A stretch of DNA of 64,000 bases. Origin: Tubulanus polymorphus. Lineage: Eukaryota > Nemertea > Palaeonemertea > Tubulaniformes > Tubulanidae. Each line of letters starts with the position of its first letter. Within the stretch, counting starts at the first letter, position 1. Location: positions 620,001 to 684,000 of the forward strand of contig NC_134028.1 in NCBI RefSeq assembly GCF_964204645.1. Direction: 5' to 3'. Made by a program: the position numbers and the translations under genes. Under the pieces are notes generated by a model. The model made no database searches and was not told the DNA's origin. It was given only the letters and a program-made list of their open reading frames with translations. Of this stretch, positions 51,382 to 63,061 are shown piece by piece.

Positions 51382-52531
51382 CAAGTGGTGAAACTCCTTG
51401 ATTCTGATGCAGTGATGAGATTTAAAGAGCTGGAATTTATGGATAACTACTCGAGCGAGTATGTAGTTGGAATTGAGATATTGAATAAGATTTTGTACTA
51501 GAAGTGGACAATAAATATAGAATGGCAGTAAAAAAGAGTTTGTCGTGATGGATTGTATACCCAATTTCTAGCAAAAATCATTTTTGGTCCACGAGGAGAG
51601 GAAAATATTGCGAATATCCAGATGATCTGAATCACTGGTTTTACCCAAGTCTGTCCCAACTCACTGTCTGTGTCGAGAATATAAGTAGAGATGTTGCGGT
51701 GGATCCAAATATCTGATCTCACAAAACACTGACGAGGAGTTCAACTACTGTAAACTTTATTCAGACTTTAGTGAGTTTCACATCATAAACACAACAATTC
51801 ACTGAATATATTCCACATACACTTTATAAAGAAAGCATGTCCCCCTTCGGCCAAGTTCCTTCAGAATGACTATCGCGGCTGAGCCCTTTTTCTTACCTAC
51901 AAATTGAATAAGTATTAATCAGTTGTCTGTTTGAATTTCGAGTAAATATCAGCGGATTATTTCGCGCGATACTTACAGGAATTAATGCATTCTCTTCGGT
52001 CTTTGAATTTCCTTTTGTTTGCTGATTACATTTATGGTCCATAGATTATCAGCTGATTTTCCAGTGCGATTTTGATATTACTCCTAGTTTCGCTCATTCG
52101 ATGAGACGCCATTTTAACCCGGAAGTAACTCGACACTGACATGTTTGACATGCATCGAAAATGTAAAATGGAGGATGGGATCAACCGGTCTCTTACTGAA
52201 GGTAGAGACCGGCAACCAGTCTAACCCAAATCCTCACCCTAAACCTAAACCTAAACCTTAACTACTTGTACCCGATAGTTTAAGGAATACAAAATTGACA
52301 ATACAAATGAAGTTTTATTTGATAAGATATTTATGATTTATTACAAAATTATAAAGTAAATCACGGAATCGAACTATAATGAAAACACGGAATTGGCATG
52401 AGTCTTACTCGCGACGCGGGCGGTCAAATCAAATTTATAAAAAGTGAAATTGTGTTTTCATCTACGCATTACAACACCAATAAACTCTGAAACGAAAATG
52501 AATTAAAACCGTGAACCTCGAGACAATAGTT
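51382..52531. other. Spacer before the EF-hand gene
   Basis: No gene seen. CCTAAACCTAAACCTAAACC near 52230-52260 is telomere-like. TTTATT at about 52314 and 52337 are AATAAA signals on the minus strand, suitable for the EF-hand gene. Confidence 0.5.
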
Positions 52532-53518
52532 TTACGATAAATCTGGGGAGACGGGTAGAGGTGAGTACACACGGCGGCTCACAGTCCCTAAATCAAATGG
52601 GTTAGATGTTTAGGAACCGTTGCACTAGCTCAGTGAGATCCCTCAGAAATAGCCCCACCCACCTTCATAATCCAAACGACCTTCTTTATCTATGGTTAAT
52701 TCTTTTAAAAGTTCGTCAACTTCATTTTCAGTTAATACGTCTCCCATTGTGGTCATAGTAGTTCGGAATTCATTCACGTTTAAAGTTCCACATTTCGCTG
52801 GATCCATTTGTAAAAACGCCTCTTTCAATATCTTCTCCAAAGCGTCCGTTGATTTCATATTGCGTGACATGATCGTAGAAAAATCGTCCAAGTCAATGAC
52901 ACCGTGATCTACAGAGCGCGAAATAGAATGGTGAGAAATGACGGAAAATAGTTTAATTCTAAGTCACCTTACCGAACTTACTGTCACGATCCATCTCTTG
53001 AAATATATTACAAATTTGATTCTCTGTTGGCGCTTGCATCAAGCTGCGCATTGTCGACGCCATTTCATCTTTATCGATAAATCCATCTTTATCGGTATCA
53101 AACTGTTCAAACGCCGTCGTTATATCTACAAGTATTTCATAGTTTAGACCCTATATCCAGACACCACGTGCTTTACTTAAATAGATAGATGATTTTTAAG
53201 ATTTTCAATACTGACCCGTGATCTGCTCTTTGCTGAGTTCTATCTCCACCGGGGGTTCTGCATTAGCGTCAGTTGTTTCTGTTGGATTCTCTGCTGACTT
53301 GAGTAGAATAGTTACAACATAATTTATAGGATCTACAGTTAGATCTCGTCCAAATCGGTATCAAAGGTAAAGGTATCACGTTAAAGTTGATACCGGACTG
53401 CGAATCCAGGAAACTGAAGAGTTACCAAATAAATGTTCGTAAGAATCACCGAGTTTTGACCGGTACCGAGTAAGGATGAGTCTACTGTAGGCCTATGAGT
53501 CGGTGGTAGACTTACCAT
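52532..53518 (-). CDS. Calmodulin-like EF-hand calcium-binding protein (complete)
   Basis: Minus-strand exons 53518-53516, 53297-53216, 53125-52982, 52908-52663 and 52542-52532 join in phase to 161 aa. The first coding exon is only the ATG, followed by GTAAGT. The protein starts MSAENPTETTDANAEPPVEI, then four EF-hand regions. Loop 1, DTDKDGFIDKDE, is canonical. Loop 2, DRDNHGVIDLDD, is assembled across an intron and canonical. Loop 3, DPAKCGTLNVNE, is weak: asparagine stands at position 9 and alanine at 3. Loop 4, TIDKEGRLDYED, lacks the first aspartate. It ends directly after loop 4 with LS. Layout and spacing match the calmodulin/troponin C/centrin superfamily, with a 20-residue acidic N-terminal extension. 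It may bind two calcium ions through the N-lobe. Target unknown. Confidence 0.85.
53333..53490. mobile_element. MITE-like element in EF-hand intron 1
   Basis: The left end, TACAGTTAGATCTCGTCC, and the right end read in reverse, TACAGTAGACTCATCC, are similar, and CGGTA motifs lie inside both. The ends resemble the TACAGTAGACTC unit of the satellite at 35656-36605. Confidence 0.45.
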
Positions 53519-54107
53519 GTTTCTAATTTCTTTCTGATCAACAAGCGATTACGTTATTTCAAACATACGTTGCCATACGCAGTTTCAAATTGTTAGCAGT
53601 TTAGGTTCTGTAAATAGCAATTCCATCCGAATTTTATTTCTAATGTGTGACAGAAGCTAAAACTTTTTCTGCCATGTGGAATATGTGCACTAGGGGCAAT
53701 TCAAATCATTGTACCAGCTCGTGAATCACCATGTGAGTTGATAATAAACTCTGTTAACATAGAATAATTAAATGATCCTTAATTGACACATGTTTATTGA
53801 AGGGAGGAAGAAATGCGCCATCTTGGATGACGTCACATGTCATTGATCGCCGGGTGTAGCTATAGCCATAAGACCATTGGCCAAGTTAATGAAATAATTA
53901 GATATATTGTTTTATTTGCACTGACCCTTCATTTTCATAATTCCTGGACCTTACTACATACAGATATTTCGTTACATCCGTTGGTAGCAAATATGATATC
54001 TGGTTTTATGTTTTAAATCTGCGACAAACAGGAAGCCATATTGTAATCGACATATGTGTCACTGTTAGTCGGTGACGTGGCTTGTTTGCTGTTAATCGTT
54101 ACAAAAA
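53519..54107. promoter_or_regulatory. Divergent promoter region, EF-hand / GalNAc-transferase
   Basis: The start codons lie 589 bp apart in opposite directions. TGACGTCA occurs at 53829-53836. Shared regulation is inferred only from the arrangement. Confidence 0.4.
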
Positions 54108-57100
54108 ATGCCGCTGAGAAAGTTATTAAAACTCTTCAAAACAGTGATTTTATTCATTTGTCTGCTTTTGATTTATAAAGCGTTTGAAAATGTAACGATG
54201 AATCATCGACAAAATGAACGCCAGGAGGAAATAGTGTTTGCGAAACAACTGGAGCAAAAAGTTTTAAAATCGAAACCAAAAGAGAAATTAGCACCTTATT
54301 TCGATCGGTATTATAAACTACTAGCCGAACGAGGAGATAACCTAAACGAACCAGGACAAGGCGGAAAACCCGTGATTTTATTTGGAGATGAGAAAATTCG
54401 AGGTACTGTATTCATATTATCCTGAAATATTGAAAGAAACGTTTTTAGATATTTTTTATCATTTCTTCATTGATCCATTCCTAAATTGGTGATGAACACA
54501 ATCTAACTAGTTATAGGCGTCTAATCGCTTGAACTTAATTTGCGAATGATTTCCTATATAATGCACAATTTGGTTGAGAAAAAAAAGATTACAATTTCAT
54601 ATAGTTTTCACTATGGGCGGGTTAGCGTTCTGGGGCCAGTTGCTCAAAAGCTGGTTACAAATTACAAATATATAATTGATGCAACACAGGAGATAAATCA
54701 TTCAAAGAAACAGCAGTAAATATTGTGGCGAGCGATAAGATTCCAGCTTGGAGAACGTTAAAAGACCTAAGACTTCCTCTGTGAGTTCAATTTCGAAAAA
54801 AGACGATAATTTAATCAATCTACGACGCAACTATTTATTTTTTTCTTGTGTATTTTTCCATAATTAAAGTTGTCATAACATCACGTACGGACCGGAACTG
54901 CCTTCAGCGACGGCAATCATCATCTTTCACAACGAGGACTGGTCACTTTTACAACGTACAATTCATAGCATCGTTAACAGATCACCTCCGCAATATCTGA
55001 AAGAGGTTTTACTGGTTGATGACGCGAGTGATACAGTCACCAGACGTGAGTAAAGTCTATTCCAGGTAAAGCGCGGTTGTTTAGCGGAATTTCCATTTGC
55101 CGAATGATTCTTTTCTGAATATGATAAATATTGTGTTGTCTCCAGTTACCGATATGGGGGCAGCATAGAACTGATGTAGGTAGGCGTTTGAAACTTCCAT
55201 TAGATGTTATGTTCAAGCTATTCGATGTGTGTGTGTCGCTCTTATCGCTATGTATGCATGCGAGGTTTGGGGTTATGAAAATCTTGATTTATTAGAGAAT
55301 CTCCACTCGTTGTACTGCAAAATTTTAATGAAAGTGACAAAAAATTCTCGTAATTTGCAAGTGTTATCAGAACTAGGACGTTATCCTTTATGTATAGAAG
55401 TCAAGCGAAGAATGATTAATTTTTGGATAAAGACAGTATCGGGAAAGGAAACTAAACTAAACTCAATCCTTTACAAAATGTCTTACAATCTGTATCTAAA
55501 CGATAAACATAAGAGTCATTGGTTATTATTTATTAAGAAACCTTTGATGATTGCGGTTTATCTCATATTTGGACACAACAATTTATGGGGAACAGTAGGA
55601 CCTTCTCAAGGCGAATAAAACAGATTCTTTGTGATCAACACCTTCAAAATACCATTTCCACAATAGATGCTAGCCCGACATACATCAATTATAGACAATA
55701 CAAAAATGATATTAAATTAGAAAGATATATTAGTGAACTTGATGAAGTTTATTCGAATTTAGAATTGGGTCTTATCTCTTGCCTGTAAATAATTATCAAA
55801 CCTTCCGTTAGATAGAAATGATAGATTATGTTCGGCTTGTAATGGTTTAGGTGATGAATTGCATTTTATTTTTAACTGCATCCTACTGAATGAAATCCGT
55901 GAAAATATTTTTAATCTGAACTCTTTTGTTTTGGCAATCTTGATATTCTAAAAAATCCTACAATCCACCTTGCAAAATTCATTAAAAAAGGCTTAGATGT
56001 ATATAGATCCCTCCAATAATTAGTATGTTGTAAATAGTGTATGTATATATTGTTAATAACTTTGTTATATTTTATCAAAACAAGTTTATGCATTCTGTTA
56101 ATTGTAAATATTGTATACTTTGTATAAGTCTGCCTCCATGTACCATAGAAATGGTTGGAGTGTAAATAAAATCCTTATCCTAATCCTAATCCTAAGTTCC
56201 CTTATTTTCGGTTATCAAATGTTTGATGATTCATGAGGCATCCGTCACTTGATCCAGTTTTATTTGCAGCATACCTCGGTAGAGAACTGGATGAATATAT
56301 CAGTAATAACTGGCCGGAACCAGCAGGATTCGTGAAGATTGTACGTCAACCAATACGTCAAGGTCTAATCCGTACGCGATCACGTGGTATACGTGAAGCT
56401 ATCGGAGATGTGGTGATTGTGTTAGATTCGCATTGTGAAGTAACGGATGGATGGTTAGAGTTTATACTAGAGCCTCAACTTCCTGGCCTCACCTCAACTC
56501 CCTGGCCTCACCTCAACTCCCTGGCCTCACCTCAACTCCCTGGCCTCACTTCAACTACATGACCTCACTTCAACTCCCTGGCCTCACTTCAACTACCTGG
56601 ACTCTCCTCAACTCTCTGGCCTCACCTCAACTCTCTGGCCTCACTTCAACTACATGACCTCACTTCAACTCCCTGGCTTCACTTCAACTACCTGGCCTCA
56701 CCTCAACTTCCTGGCCTCACCTCAACTACATGACCTCACTTCAACTCACTGGCCTCACCTCAACTCCCTGGCCTCACCTCAACTCCCTGGCCTCACCTCA
56801 ACTCCCTGGCCTCACTTCAACTCCCTGGCCTCACTTCAACTACATGACCTCACTTCAACTCCCTGGCCTCACTTCAACTACCTGGACTCTCCTCAACTCT
56901 CTGGCCTCACCTCAACTCCCTGGCCTCACTTCAACTACATGACCTCACCTCAACTCCCTGGCCTCACCTCAACTCCCTGGCTTCACCTCAACTCCCTGGC
57001 CTCACCTCAACTTCCTGGCCTCACCTCAACTCCCTGGCCTCAACTCTCCTCAACTCTCCTCAAATCCCTCGCCGCAAAGGTAGCATCTATTTCCTATTCT

Positions 57101-59706
57101 CATAAATCCATTTTATTTGGATAAATGAAATTGCAAGTGTATTTAGGCAGGGTGTGGTTCAGTGAATTTGTTGACGGTTACATAATGATTATCAACATCA
57201 ATATCAGATGAGTTAAAGTTTAAATGTATTGTTTGTTGAAGGTTGGAGCCGTTATTAGCCAGGATACACGAACACAGGACGGCCATTGTTACACCGGAAA
57301 TGTACGCAATATCAGCGCAGAATCTGGAATTCTGGGAGGGCGGTGCTTGGTCGTGGGCGTTCACGGGAAGTTTCAAATGGGATTTACGTTTTGAATGGAT
57401 CAGAATTAAACAAACTCGTGATGTTAATCACGTATCTAGTATTGAACCAGTTCGGTAAATTAACGATTCGAATATTATTCTATATGATTGTTTAATATGA
57501 TGTTATTCTAATAACGATATTTTCTTATAGATCTCCGACTATGGTCGGTTGTGTATTCGCGATGCGAAGAGATTATTTTCTTGAACTCGGAGGTTACGAC
57601 GAAGGAATGGATATTTGGGGTGGAGAAAATATCGAATTACCTTTCAGAGTAAATTGTTTGAAGCTCGAGTCTAATGTTTTGGATCATTAAAGTATTGAAT
57701 GATCTCTGTTCTATGTTTCTCTTATGATTAGGCTTGGATGTGCGGGGGCAGTCTCGAAATTATACCCTGTTCGAAAGCTGGTCACATCTGGAAGCCTTTC
57801 CATACTTACAGTTCAACCGGTAGGTGGCATTACGGTGGTCAACACTTAATATATCTCATTTCAAATAAATATTTTGAGGATTGTCGGAGAGGATAGGCGG
57901 CATAGGGTGGTGTGGGGGAGGGGTGGAATAGGCGGGCGGTTCTTTATGCCAAAAAGGAAAACTTTCCCACCAAATAGGGATTTCAAAACATGGTTGCGCC
58001 CAGTGAGCTGAGCATGAGCCCTAACCCTAAGTCAACCCTAACCCTAGCTCGACCGTAACCCTAACCCTAGCAGGACTCGAACCCGCAAACTCGAGCACGT
58101 CAGCCGAGCATGCTAACCACTAGACCATAGTCGACTGGCGATTTACTGGGTCTGTGAGTTTGACTGGTCAGTGGAGTGACTCTATTTACATAATACACGC
58201 TATCATTCTCCCTTTCTTATCAGACCCTACAACCAGGAGTTAGGGGACATTTTTCAACCTAAAACGGCATCTTTCAGGGATAACTAAAAAGTAAATAAGA
58301 CACTGAATACACGAAATACATTTTGCAAGTATTTCACAAACAGCGAGAGTATATAGCATCATTGATTTTCACGTAGTTCAGTTGTCGCAATCATTGCCCT
58401 CGTTACGCCTCAGTGTACCATGTGTAGAAAGCCCTCGTTACGTCTCAGTGTAACATGTGTAAAATATAGCTTTAATTCTAGTTTATGTCGTGCTGTGACA
58501 TGGATGGCAGCCAAGAATTGTATTCCGCCTTCAGCTGCTTTTTTACAACCGTCGCAACTCAATATATACCGATCTTATACTTTAAGGTGATACAATGAGC
58601 ATCAACTCTAAACGGGTCGCTGAAGTTTGGATGGATGATTATAAACATTACTTCTATGAGTTCATTCCAAACATGAAGGTATGAAGTCCCACAAACAAAG
58701 TTTACCAGAATTAATATAAGTTATTCATTCTGAACTCAAAATCTTCAGGAATACAAACTTCCGGCGAATATTGAAAAACAACATGAACTCAGACGGAAAT
58801 TGAATTGTAAATCTTTTGATTGGTATCTCGAAAATGTGGCTCCCTTCAAATTCGTCCCATTGAAACATGCCGTTATCTATGGCCAGGTAAAACCATAACT
58901 CAGATTTTATCATCTGTAAATTGAATGATGAAATCAACGAGTATTTATCAGTTGTATTTTCTATTTCACAGATAAGAAACGGTAAAACAGGTTTGTGTTT
59001 GAGTAAACCTGATATTGGTCCATTCAGTCATAAAACATGCTCGACTGAGAAGGATTATACACAGGTAAGATCAATCTTCGATATCTTTTATTCATCATTG
59101 AATTATTGTTCATGAATTCAGAAATCCTTGAAAAAAATTCTCATTTGCATTTGTTTGGTTTACTGTAATTCTTTCTATATGTACATATGGCTGGATAACC
59201 AGTCAGTGTCCCATGGAACCATGGTCTCATTGCGGCTTGAAGCATCATTGAGCCATGGGCCTTTTGAACTACTGACTAATGTTATGGTATTTTCTATGAC
59301 GTCAGATGTTCGCGTACGCTAAAGACAATAGATTAAGAACAGAGTATAGATGTATAACAGCGGAAGGCAAAGAAGGCGAAGAAATAATCGATACTGATTG
59401 TACAGATGACCGGAAGCGAATGGAATGGCAACATTCTCCGGTAAATAATACTTCCGGTGAAAAAGTGTATTTGATAATGAAATATACGAAGCTAATTTCA
59501 ACGTGAAATGAAGTTAGTTCTGTAGATAACGATGTTTCATGTATTTTCAGAGCGGAGGACAATTCAAACACACACTCAGTGGTAAATGTATCGAGGCGCA
59601 AATCGATAAAGCGGCGATTGTTTTAAAGACCTGTTCCCTAGATCAACTTCAATCGTGGACATTTATAGAAAGACGCGACATGCTGTCTTTAGGTGTCGGA
59701 CTATGA
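54108..59706 (+). CDS. GALNT: Polypeptide N-acetylgalactosaminyltransferase (complete)
   Basis: Exons 54108-54402, 54690-54780, 54870-55045, 56270-56453, 57242-57454, 57531-57648, 57732-57819, 58587-58678, 58749-58886, 58972-59064, 59306-59440 and 59551-59706 join in phase to 592 aa, the usual size. Type II topology: short basic N-terminus, anchor about 11-23 ([13 protein letters not shown]), stem, then catalytic domain. Motifs: [27 protein letters not shown], the metal-binding D240-S-H242 in [27 protein letters not shown] and [15 protein letters not shown], whose histidine is the third metal ligand. A C-terminal ricin-B-type lectin domain follows ([10 protein letters not shown] to QLQSWTF). 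By family knowledge it starts mucin-type O-glycosylation in the Golgi by moving GalNAc from UDP-GalNAc to Ser/Thr. The isoform class is unclear. Intron 3 holds a LINE, intron 4 a minisatellite, intron 7 a SINE. Confidence 0.93.
55150..56200 (+). mobile_element. 5'-truncated non-LTR retrotransposon in GALNT intron 3
   Basis: Frames at 55229-55618 and 55585-55788 and a later stretch ([20 protein letters not shown]) together resemble the C-terminal region of a LINE reverse transcriptase [43 protein letters not shown] and a Cys/His end. Frameshifts separate them, so it is inactive. The 3' end carries AATAAAATCC followed by CTTATCCTAATCCTAATCCT, a short tandem tail. Orientation matches the host gene. 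Confidence 0.8.
56460..57075. repeat. 20-bp minisatellite in GALNT intron 4, about 30 copies
   Basis: Unit CCTGGCCTCACCTCAACTCC with TACATGA, TACCTGGACTCTC and CTTCAACT variants in block order. It starts within about 10 nt of the donor at 56454. The exon's own frame runs on into the array, giving a false long ORF. Confidence 0.95.
58015..58140 (-). mobile_element. tRNA-derived SINE with a telomere-like tail, copy 2
   Basis: On the minus strand TGGTCTAGTGG (A box) and GGGTTCGAGTCC (B box) are followed by GCTAGGGTTAGGGTTACGGT and further AGGGTTAGGGTT. The organisation matches 14940-15141, though the middle differs. It lies in GALNT intron 7. Confidence 0.65.
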
Positions 59707-62700
59707 AATAATCGGTCACAATTCACTCGGATTTATATAAATATGAAAATAAAGTATTCTATTTATCAGAAACGACCGAATTTCTAGACGTAGTAGCGTA
59801 TATGGTAGTTCTGCTAATAGTTGAAAGATGTCGCTAGTGTTCACAGTTCAAGTTGGTTGAAACATGTCTTTGACTTCATCTTCAATGATTGCAATCTGTT
59901 TCATTTGCTAATAGCTTAACGTATAGAATAACTGTAGCGGGAAACTTGACGCCATACGAGATTAGAACTCGTTACACAACATTTAAAAATCACACACATG
60001 TCTAGAATTCGCGATTGACCGCCGAGTATCTCTGAATAAACACTGGAAACAAGTCTAGATCACGAGCCGATTCGGTTAGATTGCTTAGAAACTGGGTTAT
60101 GTTACTGAGTGACGTCACCGGTATCTGTAGGTCTGGGTTAAGTCGTTGGTTTAACGGTTGATCGATGGAGGTCATGTTATGTGTAACGGAGTGTAAATAT
60201 GTATTCTACGTGAATGGACTAGCCAATCAGATCGAAGCATTCCATCTTTTGGCGTATACTTTTTTTATAAACAAACTGAAATGAGCCCCGGCACGTGAGT
60301 TTAGACAGTTAGTTTATCTCATACGCTTTGTAACACAGTGCAGCGTGGAGCGGGAGATGGGGAGAGATTCTGCAGCCCGACTTTTGAATAATTGATTCCA
60401 ACCGTTTTTCATCTTCTGCGTAGGAGTGAATATTCGAATAGGGGAGTGAGGGGGCGAAGAATGAGGGAGTGAGAGGTGGAGAATGAGGGGATTAAGAGGC
60501 GGAGAATGAGGGGGAGTTATTAGTTAGACCTGATTCTCTGCGGTCCAACTGCGGCAGAATAATCCGTAATTTACTGTTACCCAAACCATGAGTTAAACAA
60601 TGTAATTTATACCGGTGTAAATTAATCACAAAATTCGATCTCTCGGGAATAGAGCTGTAGCGAGCGACTAACTAAATTTAGTATTCACTTCCCCAAACAA
60701 CTGGCCGTCAACGCCGTCAGGCAATTTGTTCAGACGCCTATAAAACAACATCGTAAATAAACGAACGAGTTTTATTTACAAAAGAAATTCGATTGAATGT
60801 AAATATTCTTGGCGTTTGGGGACATTTGTAGCGCAGCAAATCTCCGTTCGAAATTGCGGTTGTTTTTCCTTGGCGGCGTGTTATTTGTGAATTCCTTGTT
60901 TTCTGTCAATTCAAAACTATTACACGAAACAGGTTTTTCTTACACATTCAAAATTCCTCTTACCAGATTTACCGCTGTATGAGTAAACGACATTCTTACT
61001 AATATATACAAGTATTTAGTTCCATCTTTAGTTCATTAATTCAGGAAATCTTAATTCACTCCAAATGGCGCTAATTCATATAAATGCGTTCGTGTAAAAA
61101 TGCGCATATTTTCATACATTTTTTAGAGTGCGTTTATTCTTGAAAAGTACAACTTGAATAGAAAGTAGAATCGTCGTTAGTTTTGAATTTAGGAAGGACT
61201 TCTTGGATTTAATCTGATGATTCATTATTTTACACTCTTGTGGTGATTAATTGAAAATGAATACTTTGAACAAACTCTGACAAACAACAACTCGGAGACT
61301 TCCCGCAGAACCCTGACTACCTCCTACAACTCGGAGACTCCCGCCCAAACCTCATTTGGGTCTGGCTTTATTGCATCATAAAGGATTTGAAACGAATAGT
61401 CCAACTCCAGTTATTAATTGTATCCATTATGAGTTCCGTGGATATGGGAAGGGTAGGGGCTGAGGGAATATGGGAAGGGTAGGGGCTGAGGGGATATGGG
61501 AAGGGTAGGGGCTGAGGGGATATGGGAAGGGTAGGGGCTTAGGGGGTTTGTTTGTTTATTTGTATTAGAAAGCTATTTATTTTCAATCGCAGATCATTAT
61601 CAATAACCCGACGTACAGTGACACTGTGACACAGTGTCATAAAGTGACTGACTGTGGCTTCATTTTCATATCCACACGATAATTGAGTCCCTGGTTAAAA
61701 CAATAAATCACGTGATCAGCACGTCGTTACAATGTTTACTGTAACTGGTGGTAAATCAAAGGCAATCAGTTAATCGTATAACAGGCTGTATATACATTAT
61801 TAACCAATCTACAGTCGGGCTGTGGTCTTAATCAGGTCGTCACTAGTAATTATTCATTGTTATGATTTGTATCGAGGGGATTATTTGTTCCCAAATGTAA
61901 CTGGTGTATGTCGCAATATGCCATCAAAGGGACAAAAACTGTGTAACACAGTGTAACAAATCAAACATCCATCTCTCTATCGTGTTACGTCTAAACTGTT
62001 GAATATATCAATCTTCGAATCCAATTGCACGAGAGATAAAGCCTGAGTGGACTCAGTTGATTCAGTTCCACAGTTCCATGATGGTGATGAGTTTGAGTTC
62101 ACTCTGAGTTGCAGTGGAACTGGATCAGTGATTCTGATAGTTTACCACACTAGGATAGTTTATAACCAGTGGCCTGCGATTTCTCTCAGTACAGATTTGT
62201 TGCTTCTCTCACTCTCTCCCTCTCCCTCTCTCGCTCGCTCTCTCGTCTCTCTCTCTCTCTCCCTCTCCCTCTCGCGCTCGCGTCAGAGACAATAGGAAAT
62301 ACTTGTAGACGAACGACCACATTTAAAACTTATTCATCGCATAAAAACATGCGTATATAGATTATGTTATGAAGTGCACTCGAATCAGTGCAACTCATGC
62401 AATTCGAAGAGAAGCACTTGCTCAGAAACACAGGAATAATAACCGTTAAAAAGATTTTTATCGGGTGGCAGACTATTTTTCTTCTGTTGAGTGTTATCAG
62501 TTTTAAACCAGCGCAGATTAGAAGTAAATTCGGGATTAGTGTTTAGATATTAGATATGGTTTCACTGCGCTAAACACTAAATTTCATAATTATATATAAT
62601 ATGGTTAACAATAGATGGACGTTGTTGGACCAATCAGAGAACAGCTGCATGACGCTGGAGTATATGGTCAGTTAGACGTATATTATAACAGGGATCAACT

Positions 62701-63061
62701 CTCACTGATTTCAATTCCCTTTTGCAATCAGCAACAAAACCAACACCAGCATCATTCGTCAGAGTAGAAATAAACATCACAAAACTGTGGTCGCGTCGAG
62801 ATCGCTGCGGCAGAGTCAGAGAGAGCTGCGGGTGATTAACTGCCGTGGATTGTGTGTAGACACTGGAACTACCAGTTAAGTGCACCAAACAAATCCAAAA
62901 AAAAACTTAGAGAAAGACAAGTTCTCGGGATTAGCGCTGGATTTAGTACTTTACTGCAGAGATAAACCCGACAGATAAGAGTTATATAGATTCACACGAG
63001 AAAGACAAAACGACAGTGGGAATTAGCTGTCGCACGCACTGCGCCCGTAGATAGAGAGAGA
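59707..63061. other. Spacer between GALNT and the GPCR
   Basis: AATAAA at 59748-59753 serves GALNT. Also present: GGAGAATGAGGGG-type repeats at about 60430-60515; four copies of a 27-bp GATATGGGAAGGGTAGGGGC unit at about 61440-61550; a relic of the GTGGAACTGGATC motif near 62112; and a (CT)n-rich run at about 62205-62275. No gene recognised. The last few hundred bases probably hold the GPCR promoter and 5'UTR. Confidence 0.5.

Noticed and set aside
52643-52662. EF-hand protein ending GGWGYF by read-through
   Set aside because: A GTGGGT donor at 52662 and an in-phase terminal exon at 52542-52532 complete EF loop 4 as RLDYED; read-through would break it.
56451-57124. Continuous frames [19 protein letters not shown]
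   Set aside because: Read-through of the 20-bp intronic minisatellite. The GALNT frame and family sequence show the intron starts at 56454 and the next exon at 57242 (WLEPLLARI).
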